From: Serinibacter arcticus
GTDB taxonomy: Bacteria; Actinomycetota; Actinomycetes; Actinomycetales; Beutenbergiaceae
Assembly (NCBI RefSeq): GCF_003121705.1
Contig: NZ_PYHR01000002.1
Span: forward strand, 2,976,001 to 3,040,000
Length of the DNA stretch: 64,000 nt
Direction: 5' to 3'
Numbering within the stretch: the stretch's first letter is position 1; each line of letters begins with the position of its first letter. The notes under the pieces were generated by a model. That model saw nothing but the letters and a program-made list of their open reading frames with translations. It had not been told where the DNA came from and did not search any database. The position numbers were made by a program, and so were the translations under genes. This document shows, piece by piece, positions 25,556-35,200 of this stretch.

Positions 25556-25595
25556 TCCGGGTCGGGGTTCGGCGTGCGAGCGAGCCCGGAAACGC

Positions 25596-25627
25596 ACAGA
25601 CGCCCCGGCCGGAGCCGGGGCGTCTGT
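25596..25627. terminator. Bidirectional hairpin terminator between convergent genes
   Basis: A perfect 14-bp stem (25596-25609 with 25614-25627) around a CGGA loop, lying between the 157-aa gene and the convergent CNNM-type gene. It can serve both strands. Confidence 0.8.
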
Positions 25628-25663
25628 CGTAGGCGCTGACGAGCGTGAGCGCGCGACCGAGGA

Positions 25664-26701
25664 TCAGGCCGGCTGCGCCGCCCCGTCCCCACCGCTCGCG
25701 GCCCCCGCCGGGAGCAGCCGCGTCACCAGGTCGGAGATCGTGACGGCGACGCGCCGGTCGCCGTCGTGCACCACCGCGAGCTGGGTGCGGGCATCCCGCA
25801 TCGTGCCCAGCGCCTCCCACGCGAGGGTCGCGGCGGGGAGCTCGAGCACCGGACGCGCCACCGATGCGGCGGGCGCCGAGGTCTCCAGCAGCAGGACGTC
25901 GCGCACGTGCACGACCTGCGTGGGGACCCCGGCGTCGTCGAGCAGGAGCACCCGCAGGTCGCCCCGGTGACGCGCCTCGTCCAGCACCTCGCCCACGCTC
26001 GCGCCGACCGGGAGACCCGTGACGGTCTCCGCGTCGGCCGCGAGCACGGCCAGCTCGAGCTGCTGCAGGTCGAGCGCGTGCGAGATCTGCGAGCCCAGCT
26101 CGGGCTCGAGCACCCCCACCTGCTCGGAGTGCTCCACCAGGCTGCGGATCGTGGCGACGTCGCGGCCACCCACCGCGGCGCGGTCCACCGGCGTGACACC
26201 GGTGCGCGCCACGAGCGCGTTGGCGATCGTGTTGATCAGCGTCAGCAGCGGGCGGAACACCCACGCCACCCCGCGCGCGGGGAGCGAGACGAACCGGGCC
26301 GCCACCTCGGGGTGCGCGATCGCCCACGACTTGGGCGCCATCTCGCCGATGACGAGGTGGAGGAACGTGACCACGAACAGCGCGATCGCGAACGAGACCC
26401 CGCCCGAGAGCCAGCCCGGCAGCCCCCAGCCCGACAGGATCGGCTCGAGCCAGCCGTCCACGGCCGGTTTGGTGACGGCGCCCAGCGCGAACGTGCACGC
26501 CGTGATGCCGAGCTGCGCGGTGGCGAGCATCATCGTGAGCTCGTTCATGCCGCGCAGCGCGGCGCGGGCCGCACGGTCCGTCGGCGCGAGCGCCTCCAGA
26601 CGATGACGGCGCGCGCCCATCAGGGAGAACTCGATGACGACGAAGAACGCGCTCAGCACGATCAGTCCCACCGTCGCACCGGCGACGACCCAGCCGTTCA
26701 T
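25664..26701 (-). CDS. CNNM/CorC-type membrane protein, second of a pair (hemolysin-family)
   Basis: A 345-aa protein with the CNNM (DUF21) transmembrane domain ('FVVIEFSLMGARRHRLEAL', 'ATAQLGITACTFALGAV', 'LHLVIGEMAPKSWAI'), followed by a CBS-pair-like region of about 130 residues. It lacks the C-terminal CorC/HlyC domain, so it is the short form. It begins at an ATG overlapping the stop of the longer homologue (ATGA). The two probably form a heteromer. The family is linked to Mg2+ or other divalent-cation export; the old 'hemolysin' label is not supported. Confidence 0.85.
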   Translation of the reverse strand: MNGWVVAGATVGLIVLSAFFVVIEFSLMGARRHRLEALAPTDRAARAALRGMNELTMMLATAQLGITACTFALGAVTKPAVDGWLEPILSGWGLPGWLSGGVSFAIALFVVTFLHLVIGEMAPKSWAIAHPEVAARFVSLPARGVAWVFRPLLTLINTIANALVARTGVTPVDRAAVGGRDVATIRSLVEHSEQVGVLEPELGSQISHALDLQQLELAVLAADAETVTGLPVGASVGEVLDEARHRGDLRVLLLDDAGVPTQVVHVRDVLLLETSAPAASVARPVLELPAATLAWEALGTMRDARTQLAVVHDGDRRVAVTISDLVTRLLPAGAASGGDGAAQPA

Positions 26702-28104
26702 CGCTGCTCCTCGGAGTCGTGGGTGCCGGCGGCGTCGGCATCGGCCCCGTCGTCGGGATCGAGCGGGGCCTCGTGGAGGCTCAGCCGCACGCGGGAGGGG
26801 ACGAAGCGGTCGACGTCGAGAGTCTCCGCCAGGGCGAAGCGGGCGACGGCGTGGTGCTCGAGCAGGTCCTCCACCATGACCGGCAGCTCGATCCGCTGCA
26901 CCTCGCCCACCTCGGGCAGCGCCTCGCGCAGATCGATGAGCAGGCCGGCGATCGTCTCGTAGTCGCCGCGCGGCAGGTCGTGGCCGATCGCGCGCTCGAC
27001 CTCGTCGAGGTGGGCGTCGCCGTCGAGCAGCCAGGTCGTCTCCGACTCCTGCTCCACGCCCTCGACGCCACCGTCGTCGCCGTCGTGCTCGTCGACGATG
27101 TCGCCGGTGAGCTCCTCGGTGAGGTCCTCGATCGTCAGCAGGCCGACGAAGCCGCCGTGCTCGTCGATCACGCACGCCAGCTCGTTGGCCGAGGTCTGCA
27201 GCTGCACGAGCGCCGTCGGGAGCGGCATCGCCGTGGGGAGCACGAGCGGCTCGCGCATGATCGCGGTGACGGGGCGGTCGTCGTCGGGATCGCACTCCAG
27301 GACGCCGACCAGGTCGACGACGCCGACCGGTTGCGACCGCTCGTCCACCACCGGGTAGCGGGTGTGAGCGGTGGCCATGAGCCGGCGGACGTCCGCGATG
27401 GTGGTGTCCTCGCCCACGACGTCGGCCCGCACGCGCGGGACCATCGCGTGGTCCACCTCGCGCTCGGGGAAGTCGAGGATGCGGCTCAGCAGCAGCGAGA
27501 GGTCGTCCGGCAGGTCGCCGCTGTCGCGCGAGTCGCCGATGATGTGGCCGAGGTCCTCGGCGCTCGCGCTGGAGTCGACGTCGTGCACGGGTTCGACGCG
27601 CACCAGCTTCAGCAGCAGGTTGGACGCCTTGTCGAAGAGCGTGATGAGCCACCCGAGCACCGCGAGGTAGATCAGCGTCGAGCGCGCCAGGGCCCGGGCG
27701 AGCGGCTCGGGGTTGGAGATGGCGAGGTTCTTGGGGAAGAGCTCACCGAAGATCATCTGGACGACGACGGAGACCAGCAGCACGCCGGTCGTGATCGCAC
27801 CGACGGCTCCGGCGGCCCCGAACAGCGCGGCCAGCGATCCGCCGACGAGCGGTTCGGCCACGTAGCCGACCAGCAGTCCGGTGACGGTGATGCCGAGCTG
27901 GGCGCCCGAGAGCATGAAGGACGTGCGACGCGTGACGCGCAGGGCGCGTTCGGCGCCGGCGTCACCGGTGGCGGCACGGGCTCGCAGCGCGGAGCGGTCC
28001 ACCGACATGTAGGCGAACTCCTGGGCGACGAAGTAGCCGCCGGCGGCGATGATCACTCCGATCAGCACGAGGCCGAGCAGGAGCTGGAGGACCTCGGCTA
28101 GCAC
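26698..28104 (-). CDS. CNNM/CorC-type membrane protein, full-length (hemolysin-family)
   Basis: A 468-aa protein with a DUF21 membrane domain ('YFVAQEFAYMSVDRSALRAR', 'GAQLGITVTGLLVGYVAEPL', 'IFGELFPKNLAIS'), then two CBS motifs ('MVPRVRADVVGEDTTIADV', 'GVVDLVGVLECD'), then a C-terminal CorC_HlyC domain ('TTWLLDGDAHLDEVERAIG'). It is the first gene of the pair; the GTG start gives the normal N-terminus, but its ribosome site is weak. It is predicted to be a cation efflux/homeostasis protein of the plasma membrane. The 200 bp upstream hold no recognised riboswitch. Confidence 0.88.
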   Translation of the reverse strand: MLAEVLQLLLGLVLIGVIIAAGGYFVAQEFAYMSVDRSALRARAATGDAGAERALRVTRRTSFMLSGAQLGITVTGLLVGYVAEPLVGGSLAALFGAAGAVGAITTGVLLVSVVVQMIFGELFPKNLAISNPEPLARALARSTLIYLAVLGWLITLFDKASNLLLKLVRVEPVHDVDSSASAEDLGHIIGDSRDSGDLPDDLSLLLSRILDFPEREVDHAMVPRVRADVVGEDTTIADVRRLMATAHTRYPVVDERSQPVGVVDLVGVLECDPDDDRPVTAIMREPLVLPTAMPLPTALVQLQTSANELACVIDEHGGFVGLLTIEDLTEELTGDIVDEHDGDDGGVEGVEQESETTWLLDGDAHLDEVERAIGHDLPRGDYETIAGLLIDLREALPEVGEVQRIELPVMVEDLLEHHAVARFALAETLDVDRFVPSRVRLSLHEAPLDPDDGADADAAGTHDSEEQR

Positions 28105-28259
28105 GAGGGCCTCGGCAACGGCGCGAGGGGTGGAACGGGGCAGATTCTCGGCGGTGAAGCCGGACTGTCACTGGCCACGGGGCCGGTACCTCCTGTGATC
28201 GGGAGGACTCATCGTACGGTCGCGGGGCGATCAGGTGGTGGGTCGGGGAATCGGCGACT

Positions 28260-28300
28260 GGCGCGGCCGCCGCCCGGTCACCCCGAGCAGCGGCCGCGCC
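28260..28300 (-). terminator. Hairpin behind the alcohol dehydrogenase gene
   Basis: An 11-bp perfect stem (28260-28270 with 28290-28300), five bases beyond the dehydrogenase stop codon. GC-rich, with no T-run. Confidence 0.5.
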
Positions 28301-28305
28301 CACGC

Positions 28306-29340
28306 TCACGGGCGGATGAGCACCTTCAGCGCCTCGCGCGCGTCCATCAGCCGGTAGGCCTCGGCGATCTCGCCCAGCGGCAGCTCGCGGTCGAAGACGC
28401 GACCGGGGTCGATCGTGCCGTCGAGCACGGTCGGCAGCGCGGCCTCGAGGTAGGCGCGGACCGCCGCCGGGCCGCCCGTCAGCGTCACGTTCTTGCCGAA
28501 CAGCGACGCGAAGCCGACCGGAGCATCCTCGTACTGCGGCACCCCCACGCGCGAGATCGTGCCGCCGGGACGGACGATCCCGTAGGACTGCTCGTAGGCG
28601 GGCATGTGGCCGACGGCCTCGAGGACCACGTGCACACCCAGGCCGTCGGTGATCTCAAGCACCGCTGCGATGCCCTCCTCACCGCGCTCGGCGACGACGT
28701 GGGTCGCGCCGAACTCGCGCCCCAGGTCGGTGCGCGCCTCGTGGCGGCCCATGAGGATGATCGTCGTCGCGCCGAGCTGTGCGGCCGCGAGCACCGCGGA
28801 GAGCCCGACCGCGCCGTCGCCGATCACCGCGACGGTCTTGCCGGCCTCGACCCCGCCCCGGACCGCGGCGTGGTGGCCGGTCAGGTAGACGTCGGAGAGC
28901 GTGAGCAGGGACGGGAAGAGCGACTCGTCGGTGCCGGCCGGGACGACGACGGCGGTGCCGTCCGCCTGCGGGACGCGCAGCTTCTCGGCCTGCGTGGCCG
29001 AGGGGGCGCCGTCGAAGAAGCCACCGTGCACGCACGAGGTGGTGATCCCGTCGCGGCAGTGCACGCAGGTGTTGTCCGACCACGCGAACGGCACGATGAC
29101 CGTGTCGCCGATCGCCAGACGCTCGACGTCGGCACCGATCTGCTCGACGACGCCGATCGCCTCGTGACCCATCCGGCGCCCCTCGGGGGTGTCCTCGAGG
29201 TCGTGGTACGGGTGCAGGTCGGAGCCGCAGACGCACGCGTGCGTCACGCGGATCACCACGTCGGTGGGCGCCTCGATCTCGGGATCGGGCACCTCCACCA
29301 CGCGCACGTCGCCGGCCTTGTACATCAGTGTTGCTCGCAT
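28306..29340 (-). CDS. Zinc-dependent alcohol dehydrogenase family protein
   Basis: A 344-aa medium-chain dehydrogenase. The catalytic-zinc region reads CVCGSDLHPYHD and GHEAIGVVEQIG. The structural-zinc Cys cluster is reduced (CVHCRDGITTSCVHG). The nucleotide-binding VIGDGAVGLSAVLAA is a Rossmann motif. The start is an ATG behind GAGAGGA; a longer in-frame extension runs into the divergent promoter. The layout matches the IPR alcohol/glutathione-independent reductases that often sit opposite XRE regulators. It is likely an NAD(P)-dependent oxidoreductase for an alcohol or aldehyde, controlled by the divergent regulator at 29468. Confidence 0.88.
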   Translation of the reverse strand: MRATLMYKAGDVRVVEVPDPEIEAPTDVVIRVTHACVCGSDLHPYHDLEDTPEGRRMGHEAIGVVEQIGADVERLAIGDTVIVPFAWSDNTCVHCRDGITTSCVHGGFFDGAPSATQAEKLRVPQADGTAVVVPAGTDESLFPSLLTLSDVYLTGHHAAVRGGVEAGKTVAVIGDGAVGLSAVLAAAQLGATTIILMGRHEARTDLGREFGATHVVAERGEEGIAAVLEITDGLGVHVVLEAVGHMPAYEQSYGIVRPGGTISRVGVPQYEDAPVGFASLFGKNVTLTGGPAAVRAYLEAALPTVLDGTIDPGRVFDRELPLGEIAEAYRLMDAREALKVLIRP

Positions 29341-29467
29341 GAAGCGGGTCCTCTCGTCGTGCTGTCGGACTCCAGTCAATCCGTGGCGCCGACGCGGGGG
29401 AGTCTCTGTCGAGAGGTGTACCCGCGGGGCATCCCTCCCCGTCCGGGACCGGCTTACCGTGGACGGC

Positions 29468-30364
29468 ATGGACCAACGAGCCGAGGTGCGGGAGTTCCTC
29501 ATGACGCGGCGGGCGCGGATCTCCCCGGCCGACGTCGGTCTGCCCGCGGGCACCAACCGGCGGGTGGCCGGTCTGCGGCGGGCGGAGGTTGCGATGCTCG
29601 CCGACGTCAGCGTGGAGTACTACGCCAAGATCGAGCGCGGCGACATCGCCGGCGCCTCCGCCGCGGTGCTCGAGTCGCTCGCGCGGGCCCTGAACCTGGA
29701 CGAGACCGAGCGCCGGCACCTGCACCACCTGGCCCGCGCCGCGGACGGCATCCCGGCCTCGGGGCGCGTCCGCCGTCGGGCCTCCGCGCAGCAGCCGACC
29801 CGGCAGGGGCTGCAGCGCACGCTCGACGCGATCACCGGCGGGCCCGCGTTCGTGCGCGACCGCCGGCAGAACCTCGTCGCCACCAACGCGCTCGGCACGG
29901 CCTTCTACTCCCCGGTGATCGGGAGCGGCGGGCGGGTGCCGAACCTCGCGCGGTTCCAGTTCCTCGACCCGGCCTCGCGCGAGTTCTACCCGGACTGGGA
30001 CCTGTTCGCCGCGATGTGCGTCGGCATCATGCGCGCCGAGGCGGGCCGCGACCCGCACGACCGCGAGCTGCAGGACCTCGTCGGCGAGCTCACCACGCGC
30101 AGCGAGACGTTCAGCCGGCTCTGGTCCGCGCACGACGTGCGCACGCACGGCGCCGGCACCAAGCGGTTCCACCACCCCGTCGTGGGCGAGCTGAGCCTGA
30201 CGTACGAGGAGCTGACGATCGCGGCCGACGACGGGCGCACGCTCCTCGTCTACACGGCCGAGCCCGGGTCGCCGTCGGCCGACCGGCTGCAGATTCTCGC
30301 GAGCTGGGGGGCCGAGACCGGGGCACGGTCCGCCGTGCACGACGGGAGCGTCGCGCATGACTGA
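29468..30364 (+). CDS. XRE-family regulator with MmyB-like ligand domain
   Basis: A 298-aa protein. The N-terminal helix-turn-helix ('RRAEVAMLADVSVEYYAKIE', 'GASAAVLESLARALNLDE') is followed by the MmyB-like domain ('DRRQNLVATNALGTAFYSPV' ... 'VGELSLTYEELTIAADDGRT'). Regulators of this type usually repress a divergently transcribed short-chain or medium-chain dehydrogenase, exactly the arrangement here (127 bp between the two starts). The acetyltransferase gene overlaps its 3' end by eight bases and may be co-transcribed. Confidence 0.88.
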   Translation: MDQRAEVREFLMTRRARISPADVGLPAGTNRRVAGLRRAEVAMLADVSVEYYAKIERGDIAGASAAVLESLARALNLDETERRHLHHLARAADGIPASGRVRRRASAQQPTRQGLQRTLDAITGGPAFVRDRRQNLVATNALGTAFYSPVIGSGGRVPNLARFQFLDPASREFYPDWDLFAAMCVGIMRAEAGRDPHDRELQDLVGELTTRSETFSRLWSAHDVRTHGAGTKRFHHPVVGELSLTYEELTIAADDGRTLLVYTAEPGSPSADRLQILASWGAETGARSAVHDGSVAHD

Positions 30365-30992
30365 GGCTGCGCCGTCGGGCATCGCCGGTCTTCCCGAGCT
30401 CCTCGCGCTGCTCGACGGCGGGGAGCGCATCCCCGCCGGCTCGCCCGCCCACGCGGTGATGCACGCGGTCAGCCAGGAGTCGATGCGGATCACGGGTGAG
30501 CTCAACGGCGGCTACCACGAACCGGAGCGCGTGCGGGAGCTGCTCGCCCGGCTCACGGGCGCGCCCGTCGACGAGTCCGTGACCCTCTTCCCGCCGTTCA
30601 CCGCGGACTTCGGCCGCAACCTCCACCTCGGCCGCCGCGTCTTCATCAACTCCGGCGGCCGGTTCCAGGACCAGGGCGGGATCACGATCGGGGACGACTG
30701 CCTCATCGGTCACAACGCCGTGATCGCGACGCTCCAGCACGACGTCGACCCGGCCCGCCGCGCGGACCTGCTCCCCGCGCCCGTGGTGCTGGGGCGCAAC
30801 GTGTGGCTCGGCGCGAACGTGACGGTGCTGCCCGGCGTGACCATCGGGGACGACGCCGTGGTCGGCGCCGGGTCGATCGTCACGCGGGACGTGCCGGCCC
30901 GGGCGATCGTGGTGGGGTCGCCGGCGCGGGTGGTGCGGATGATCGACGGCGACGGCGGGCGTCCGCCCGGGGTCGAGGCCCGAGAGGCCTGA
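30357..30992 (+). CDS. Left-handed beta-helix O-acetyltransferase (maltose/galactoside type)
   Basis: A 211-aa protein with hexapeptide repeats ('GRRVFINSGGRFQDQGGITI', 'GDDCLIGHNAVIATL', 'VWLGANVTVLPGVTIGDDAV'). The active His is in IGHNAVI / LQHDVD, and the N-terminal helical region is typical of LacA/Maa enzymes. It transfers acetyl from acetyl-CoA to a sugar or related hydroxyl. It overlaps the XRE gene by eight bases. Confidence 0.85.
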   Translation: MTEAAPSGIAGLPELLALLDGGERIPAGSPAHAVMHAVSQESMRITGELNGGYHEPERVRELLARLTGAPVDESVTLFPPFTADFGRNLHLGRRVFINSGGRFQDQGGITIGDDCLIGHNAVIATLQHDVDPARRADLLPAPVVLGRNVWLGANVTVLPGVTIGDDAVVGAGSIVTRDVPARAIVVGSPARVVRMIDGDGGRPPGVEAREA

Positions 30993-30995
30993 CGG

Positions 30996-32084
30996 TCAGA
31001 ACCCGAGGAACCGGGTCGCCGCTCGGCGCCCGATGAGCCGGCGGGTCGCCGCGATCGCCAGCAGGCTCAGCGCGAGCACGACGGCCAGCTCGACCAGCTG
31101 GAGCGCCGGCAGGACCGGCACCTGGCCGTCGTCGAACGGCACCTCGAGGACCCGCCAGGCGAGCACGAACCACAGCAGGTGCACGTAGTAGATGCCGTAC
31201 GAGTCGCGGCCGAGACCGTCCAGACCGAACCACCGCTCGCCGTCGTGCGCCGCGCCGGTCCGCTCGCGGCGCTGGTGCAGCGCGAGCAGCAGCGCGATCA
31301 CCGCGAACGCGCCCAGCACGGAGCCGACGGTGAGCTGCCCGGCCGCGAAGCCGATGTCGCCGCCGGACCGCACCAGGAGGAACGACTCGGCCACGCCGGC
31401 CGTGACCGTCACGGCCACCGCGCCGACGGCGACCGGCACCCGGATCGACGGCGCCCCGTGCCGCCGCACCCACAGCCCGGCCAGGTAGAAGGCGAACCAG
31501 CCGAAGAGCCACGTGTTGGAGAACGACGGCGGGGTGCCGTCAGCCAGCGTGCGGACGTACAGCCAGACGAGGTAGATCGGCGTGACGGCCCACAACGCCC
31601 ACCGCCAGCGGGTCTCCAAGGCGCGCAGCAGCAGCGGCGTGAGGAGCACGAGCTGGAGCAGCACCACGATGAAGTACAGGTGCGGGACCGAGGCGCCGAG
31701 CACGACGTCGCGGACCAGCAGGCGAGGGTTCCACGCACCGCTGATCGTGGCGATCAGCAGCGTGTAGGCGGTGGACCAGAGCAGGAACGGCACGCCGAGG
31801 CGCACGGCGCGCGAGCGGAGCCAGGCCGCGCCGTCGGCCACCTTCGACGGCGAGACGAAGTACGCGGCCAGGAAGAGGAACACCGCGACGGGGAAGTTCA
31901 CCAGCTGCCGCTGGGCCAGCCAGTAGTCGAGGTTCCAGGCGTGCGGGCCGTCGAGGTAGGGGATGCCGGTGGTGGTGTGGGTCCAGATGACGCCCAGGAT
32001 GCAGAGGCCGCGGACGGCGTCCCAGTAGGTGTCGCGTCCCGAGGGTGCCGGCCGCTGCGTCGCGGGGGCGGTGGGCGTGGTCAC
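30996..32084 (-). CDS. Acyltransferase-3 family membrane protein
   Basis: About 362 aa from a GTG at 32084; a longer open frame to 32219 has no membrane or domain content and is probably untranslated. About ten transmembrane helices are visible. The family signature is near the start: 'YWDAVRGLCILGVIWTHTTT', with the conserved Arg and His. 'FLAAYFVSPSK' and 'FLLWSTAYTLLIA' follow. Such proteins O-acylate envelope glycans. It is tail-to-tail with the hexapeptide acetyltransferase (three bases between stops) and head-to-head with the GH97 gene. Confidence 0.85.
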   Translation of the reverse strand: MTTPTAPATQRPAPSGRDTYWDAVRGLCILGVIWTHTTTGIPYLDGPHAWNLDYWLAQRQLVNFPVAVFLFLAAYFVSPSKVADGAAWLRSRAVRLGVPFLLWSTAYTLLIATISGAWNPRLLVRDVVLGASVPHLYFIVVLLQLVLLTPLLLRALETRWRWALWAVTPIYLVWLYVRTLADGTPPSFSNTWLFGWFAFYLAGLWVRRHGAPSIRVPVAVGAVAVTVTAGVAESFLLVRSGGDIGFAAGQLTVGSVLGAFAVIALLLALHQRRERTGAAHDGERWFGLDGLGRDSYGIYYVHLLWFVLAWRVLEVPFDDGQVPVLPALQLVELAVVLALSLLAIAATRRLIGRRAATRFLGF

Positions 32085-32148
32085 CTCGTCAGGGTAGGTC
32101 GGGGGTGGGTGCGGGGGACAGGACGACGCACGCGGCCGTGATCGAAGC

Positions 32149-32164
32149 GGATCGGAGACGATCC
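32149..32164. promoter_or_regulatory. Dyad in the acyltransferase/GH97 divergent promoter
   Basis: A perfect 6-bp-arm dyad, GGATCG-GAGA-CGATCC, is followed by two further GCGGATCGG-like half sites downstream (near 32146 and 32194). A position between divergent genes suggests an operator. The regulator is unknown. Confidence 0.3.
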
Positions 32165-32274
32165 GTCCGCGGTGGCCCGCGATCAGTTCCGAGCGGATCG
32201 GTGCGGATGTCGGAGGCAATTCGTACAGTCGATGGAGGTACTCAACGTGGAGTGCCGACTCAGAGGAGGACGCA

Positions 32275-35200
32275 GTGCTGCATTCTCAGAACCATCTCCA
32301 TCCATCCGCGAGATCTCGCCGCAGGTCACGCTCCGCCGTCGCGCTCGGAGCGGCCGTGTCCGTGCTGGGCGCGAGCGCCCTGGTCGCCGCCCCGGCGTCG
32401 GCCGCGCCCGACGGCGAGTGGACCGTCACGTCACCGGGCGGCGGTGTCGTGGCTGACGTGGCCCTCGAGGCGGGCGTGCTCAACCTCACCGCCGGCACCG
32501 GCGGGGAGACCCTCGTCGACGTCGCGGACCTCGGCCTGGAGACCGACACCCTCGACCTGGCGACGGGGCTCGACGTCGTGGGGTCCTCGACCCGCACGGT
32601 CACCGAGACCTACACGATGGTCACCGGCAAGGAGCGCGAGCGCTCCGCGACCCACACCGAGCTGCGGCTCGACCTGGCCAAGGGCGGGATCACGTTCGGC
32701 GTCGTGATCCGCGCGGCCGACGACGGCGTGGCCTTCCGCTACGACCTGCCCGCCGCGCTGGGGACCTCCTACGAGGTCGTCCAGGAGCCGACGACCTTCA
32801 CACTCCCGCCCGCGGCCGACGCGTGGCTGCAGCCCTACGGCCCCCAGTACGAGAACGCGCACGTCACGACCACCGCGGCGAACGCCGCCACCCGCGCGTA
32901 CGGGTTCCCGAGCACCTTCCGCAGCGGTGAGGACTACGTCGTCCTCACCGAGTCCGACGTGACCGGCACGTACGCGGGCACCCACCTGACGAAGGTCGCC
33001 GGCGCTCCCACCTACGCCCTCGAGCTCTACGAGCAGGTCCCCGTGGAGGCCTCCGGCGCGCTCGTCACCCCGTGGCGCGTGGCGATCCTCGGCGACGCCG
33101 CGACCGTCGTGGAGTCCACCCTCGTGGACGACCTCGCCACCCCCAGCGTGGTGGCCGACACCTCGTGGATCGAGCCGGGCGTCTCGGCGTGGTCGTGGGT
33201 CCCGGGCGCCTCGCGTCCCGACCTCGGCTCGCAGATCGGCGCGCAGGGCAACCTCGAGTTCCAGAAGTCCTTCGCCGACCTGGCCGCGCGCAACAGCTGG
33301 CCGTACATCCTCATCGACGAGGGTTGGCAGGCCGAGTGGGTGCCGGAGCTCGTGCGCTACGCGGAGGCGCGCGGCGTGGGGGTCCTGGCCTGGTTCCACT
33401 CCGACCGGTTGTGGACCCGCGAGCAGCGCGACTCCTGGTTCGACCGCCTCCAGGAGTGGGGCGTGCGCGGCATCAAGGTCGACTTCATGGACTCCGACGA
33501 CCAGGAGACCTTCCGCTGGTACGACGACATCCTCGCCGAGACCGCCGAGCGCCAGCTCATGATCAACTTCCACGGCTCGACCATCCCGCACGGCGTCCAG
33601 CGCACGTGGCCGAACGCGGTCACGTTCGAGGCCGTCCGCGGTGAGGAGCAGGGCAAGGACTCCGCCTGGGCGTCGCACAACACGGTGCTGCCCTTCACCC
33701 GCAACGTCGTCGGCTCGATGGACTACACGCCGGTGCGCTTCAGCGGCAACCGTCCGGCGAGCAAGGCGCACGAGCTGGCCCTGCCGGTCGTGTTCGAGTC
33801 CGGCATCCAGCACTACGCCGACACCCCGGAGGCCTACGCCGCGCAGCCCGCCGCCCAGCGCTTCCTGCGGCAGGTCCCGACGGTCTGGGACGAGACGCGC
33901 CTGGTCGCCGGGTCCCCCGGCTCCGAGGCCGTGATCGCCCGGCGCGACGCCGACACCTGGTTCATCGGCGGGATCTCGGGCACGGCGGCGCGCACCGCGA
34001 CCGTCCCGCTCGAGGTGCTCGGCGACGGCGAGTGGCTCGTCCACACCATCACCGACCGCAACGGCGGGCTCCAGGAGACGGTCACGACGCGGACGGCGGC
34101 CGACGTGCTCAGCCTCCCGCTCGTGGAGAACGGCGGCTTCGCGCTGCTGGCCTGCCCCGCGACCGAGGGCCGCACCGCGTGCTACTCGGGCGGGGCGCAG
34201 ACCGAGACGCTCGTCGACGTCGACCCCACCGCCGTCGCGATCGGTGACCAGATCACGGTCGACGCCGTGTTCGTGGTCCGCTCGGGCGGTCCGGTCACCG
34301 ACGTCGAGCTCAGCCTCGACATCCCCGAGGCGTGGACGGTCGTCTCCGGCGAGACGGTCGCAGCGCCGTCGGTCGCCACGAGCGGCACCGTGACCGGACG
34401 CTGGGTGGTGCGCGTGGGGCCCGGTGGCCCCGTGAACGACGTCGCGATCTCCGCCGTCGCCGCCTACACCGACGCCGAGGGCAAGGCCATGCGCAACGGT
34501 GGTTCGGCTCTCGTGCAGGTGGAGCCGCCACCGCTCGAGGGCGACGTGTGGGTCTCGGAGCTCCCGTTCACCGAGGCCGTCACCGGCTTCGGCCAGGTGG
34601 GACGCGACCTCGACCTCAACGGCGGGAAGGTCGAGGTCGCGGGCGTCACCTACGACCGTGGCCTCGTCGTCCACGCGCCCGGTCGGGTGTCGGTCAGGCT
34701 CGGCGCCCAGTGCACGGTGTTCCGCGCCGTCGCGGGGGTGGAGCCCGGCGGCGAGCGGGTGCAGGAGGCGAGCATGACGTTCTCCGTGCTGGGCGACGGC
34801 GTCACGCTGGCGACGGCGGGCACCGACGCTGCGCCGATCCGGGTCGACACCCCGGCGCAGACGTTCGAGGTCGACGTCACCGGCGTCGAGACGCTGACCC
34901 TCGTGGTCGGCGACGGCGGCGACGGTCGCAACAACGACCACGGGGCGTTCGCGGACGCGAGGCTCGAGTGCGCCGAGCCGGCGGTCGCGGACGGCGTCGC
35001 GGTGACGACCGCCCCGACCGCGCCCGACGGCGACGGCGGCTGGTTCGTGACGCCGCCGCGCGTCTTCCTCGAGACCACGCCGCGCGGGACCGAGTCGCTC
35101 ATCGCCTACAGCCTCGACGGCGAGACCTGGCTCGACTACGACGGGGCGTTCTCGGTGTCGCAGGAGGGTGTGACGACCCTGTCCACGCGCCTCGTGGGCG

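Noticed and set aside
28105-28305. Magnesium riboswitch upstream of the CNNM pair
   Set aside because: The leader shows no conserved M-box or other riboswitch core that I can recognise; only the dehydrogenase terminator is visible.
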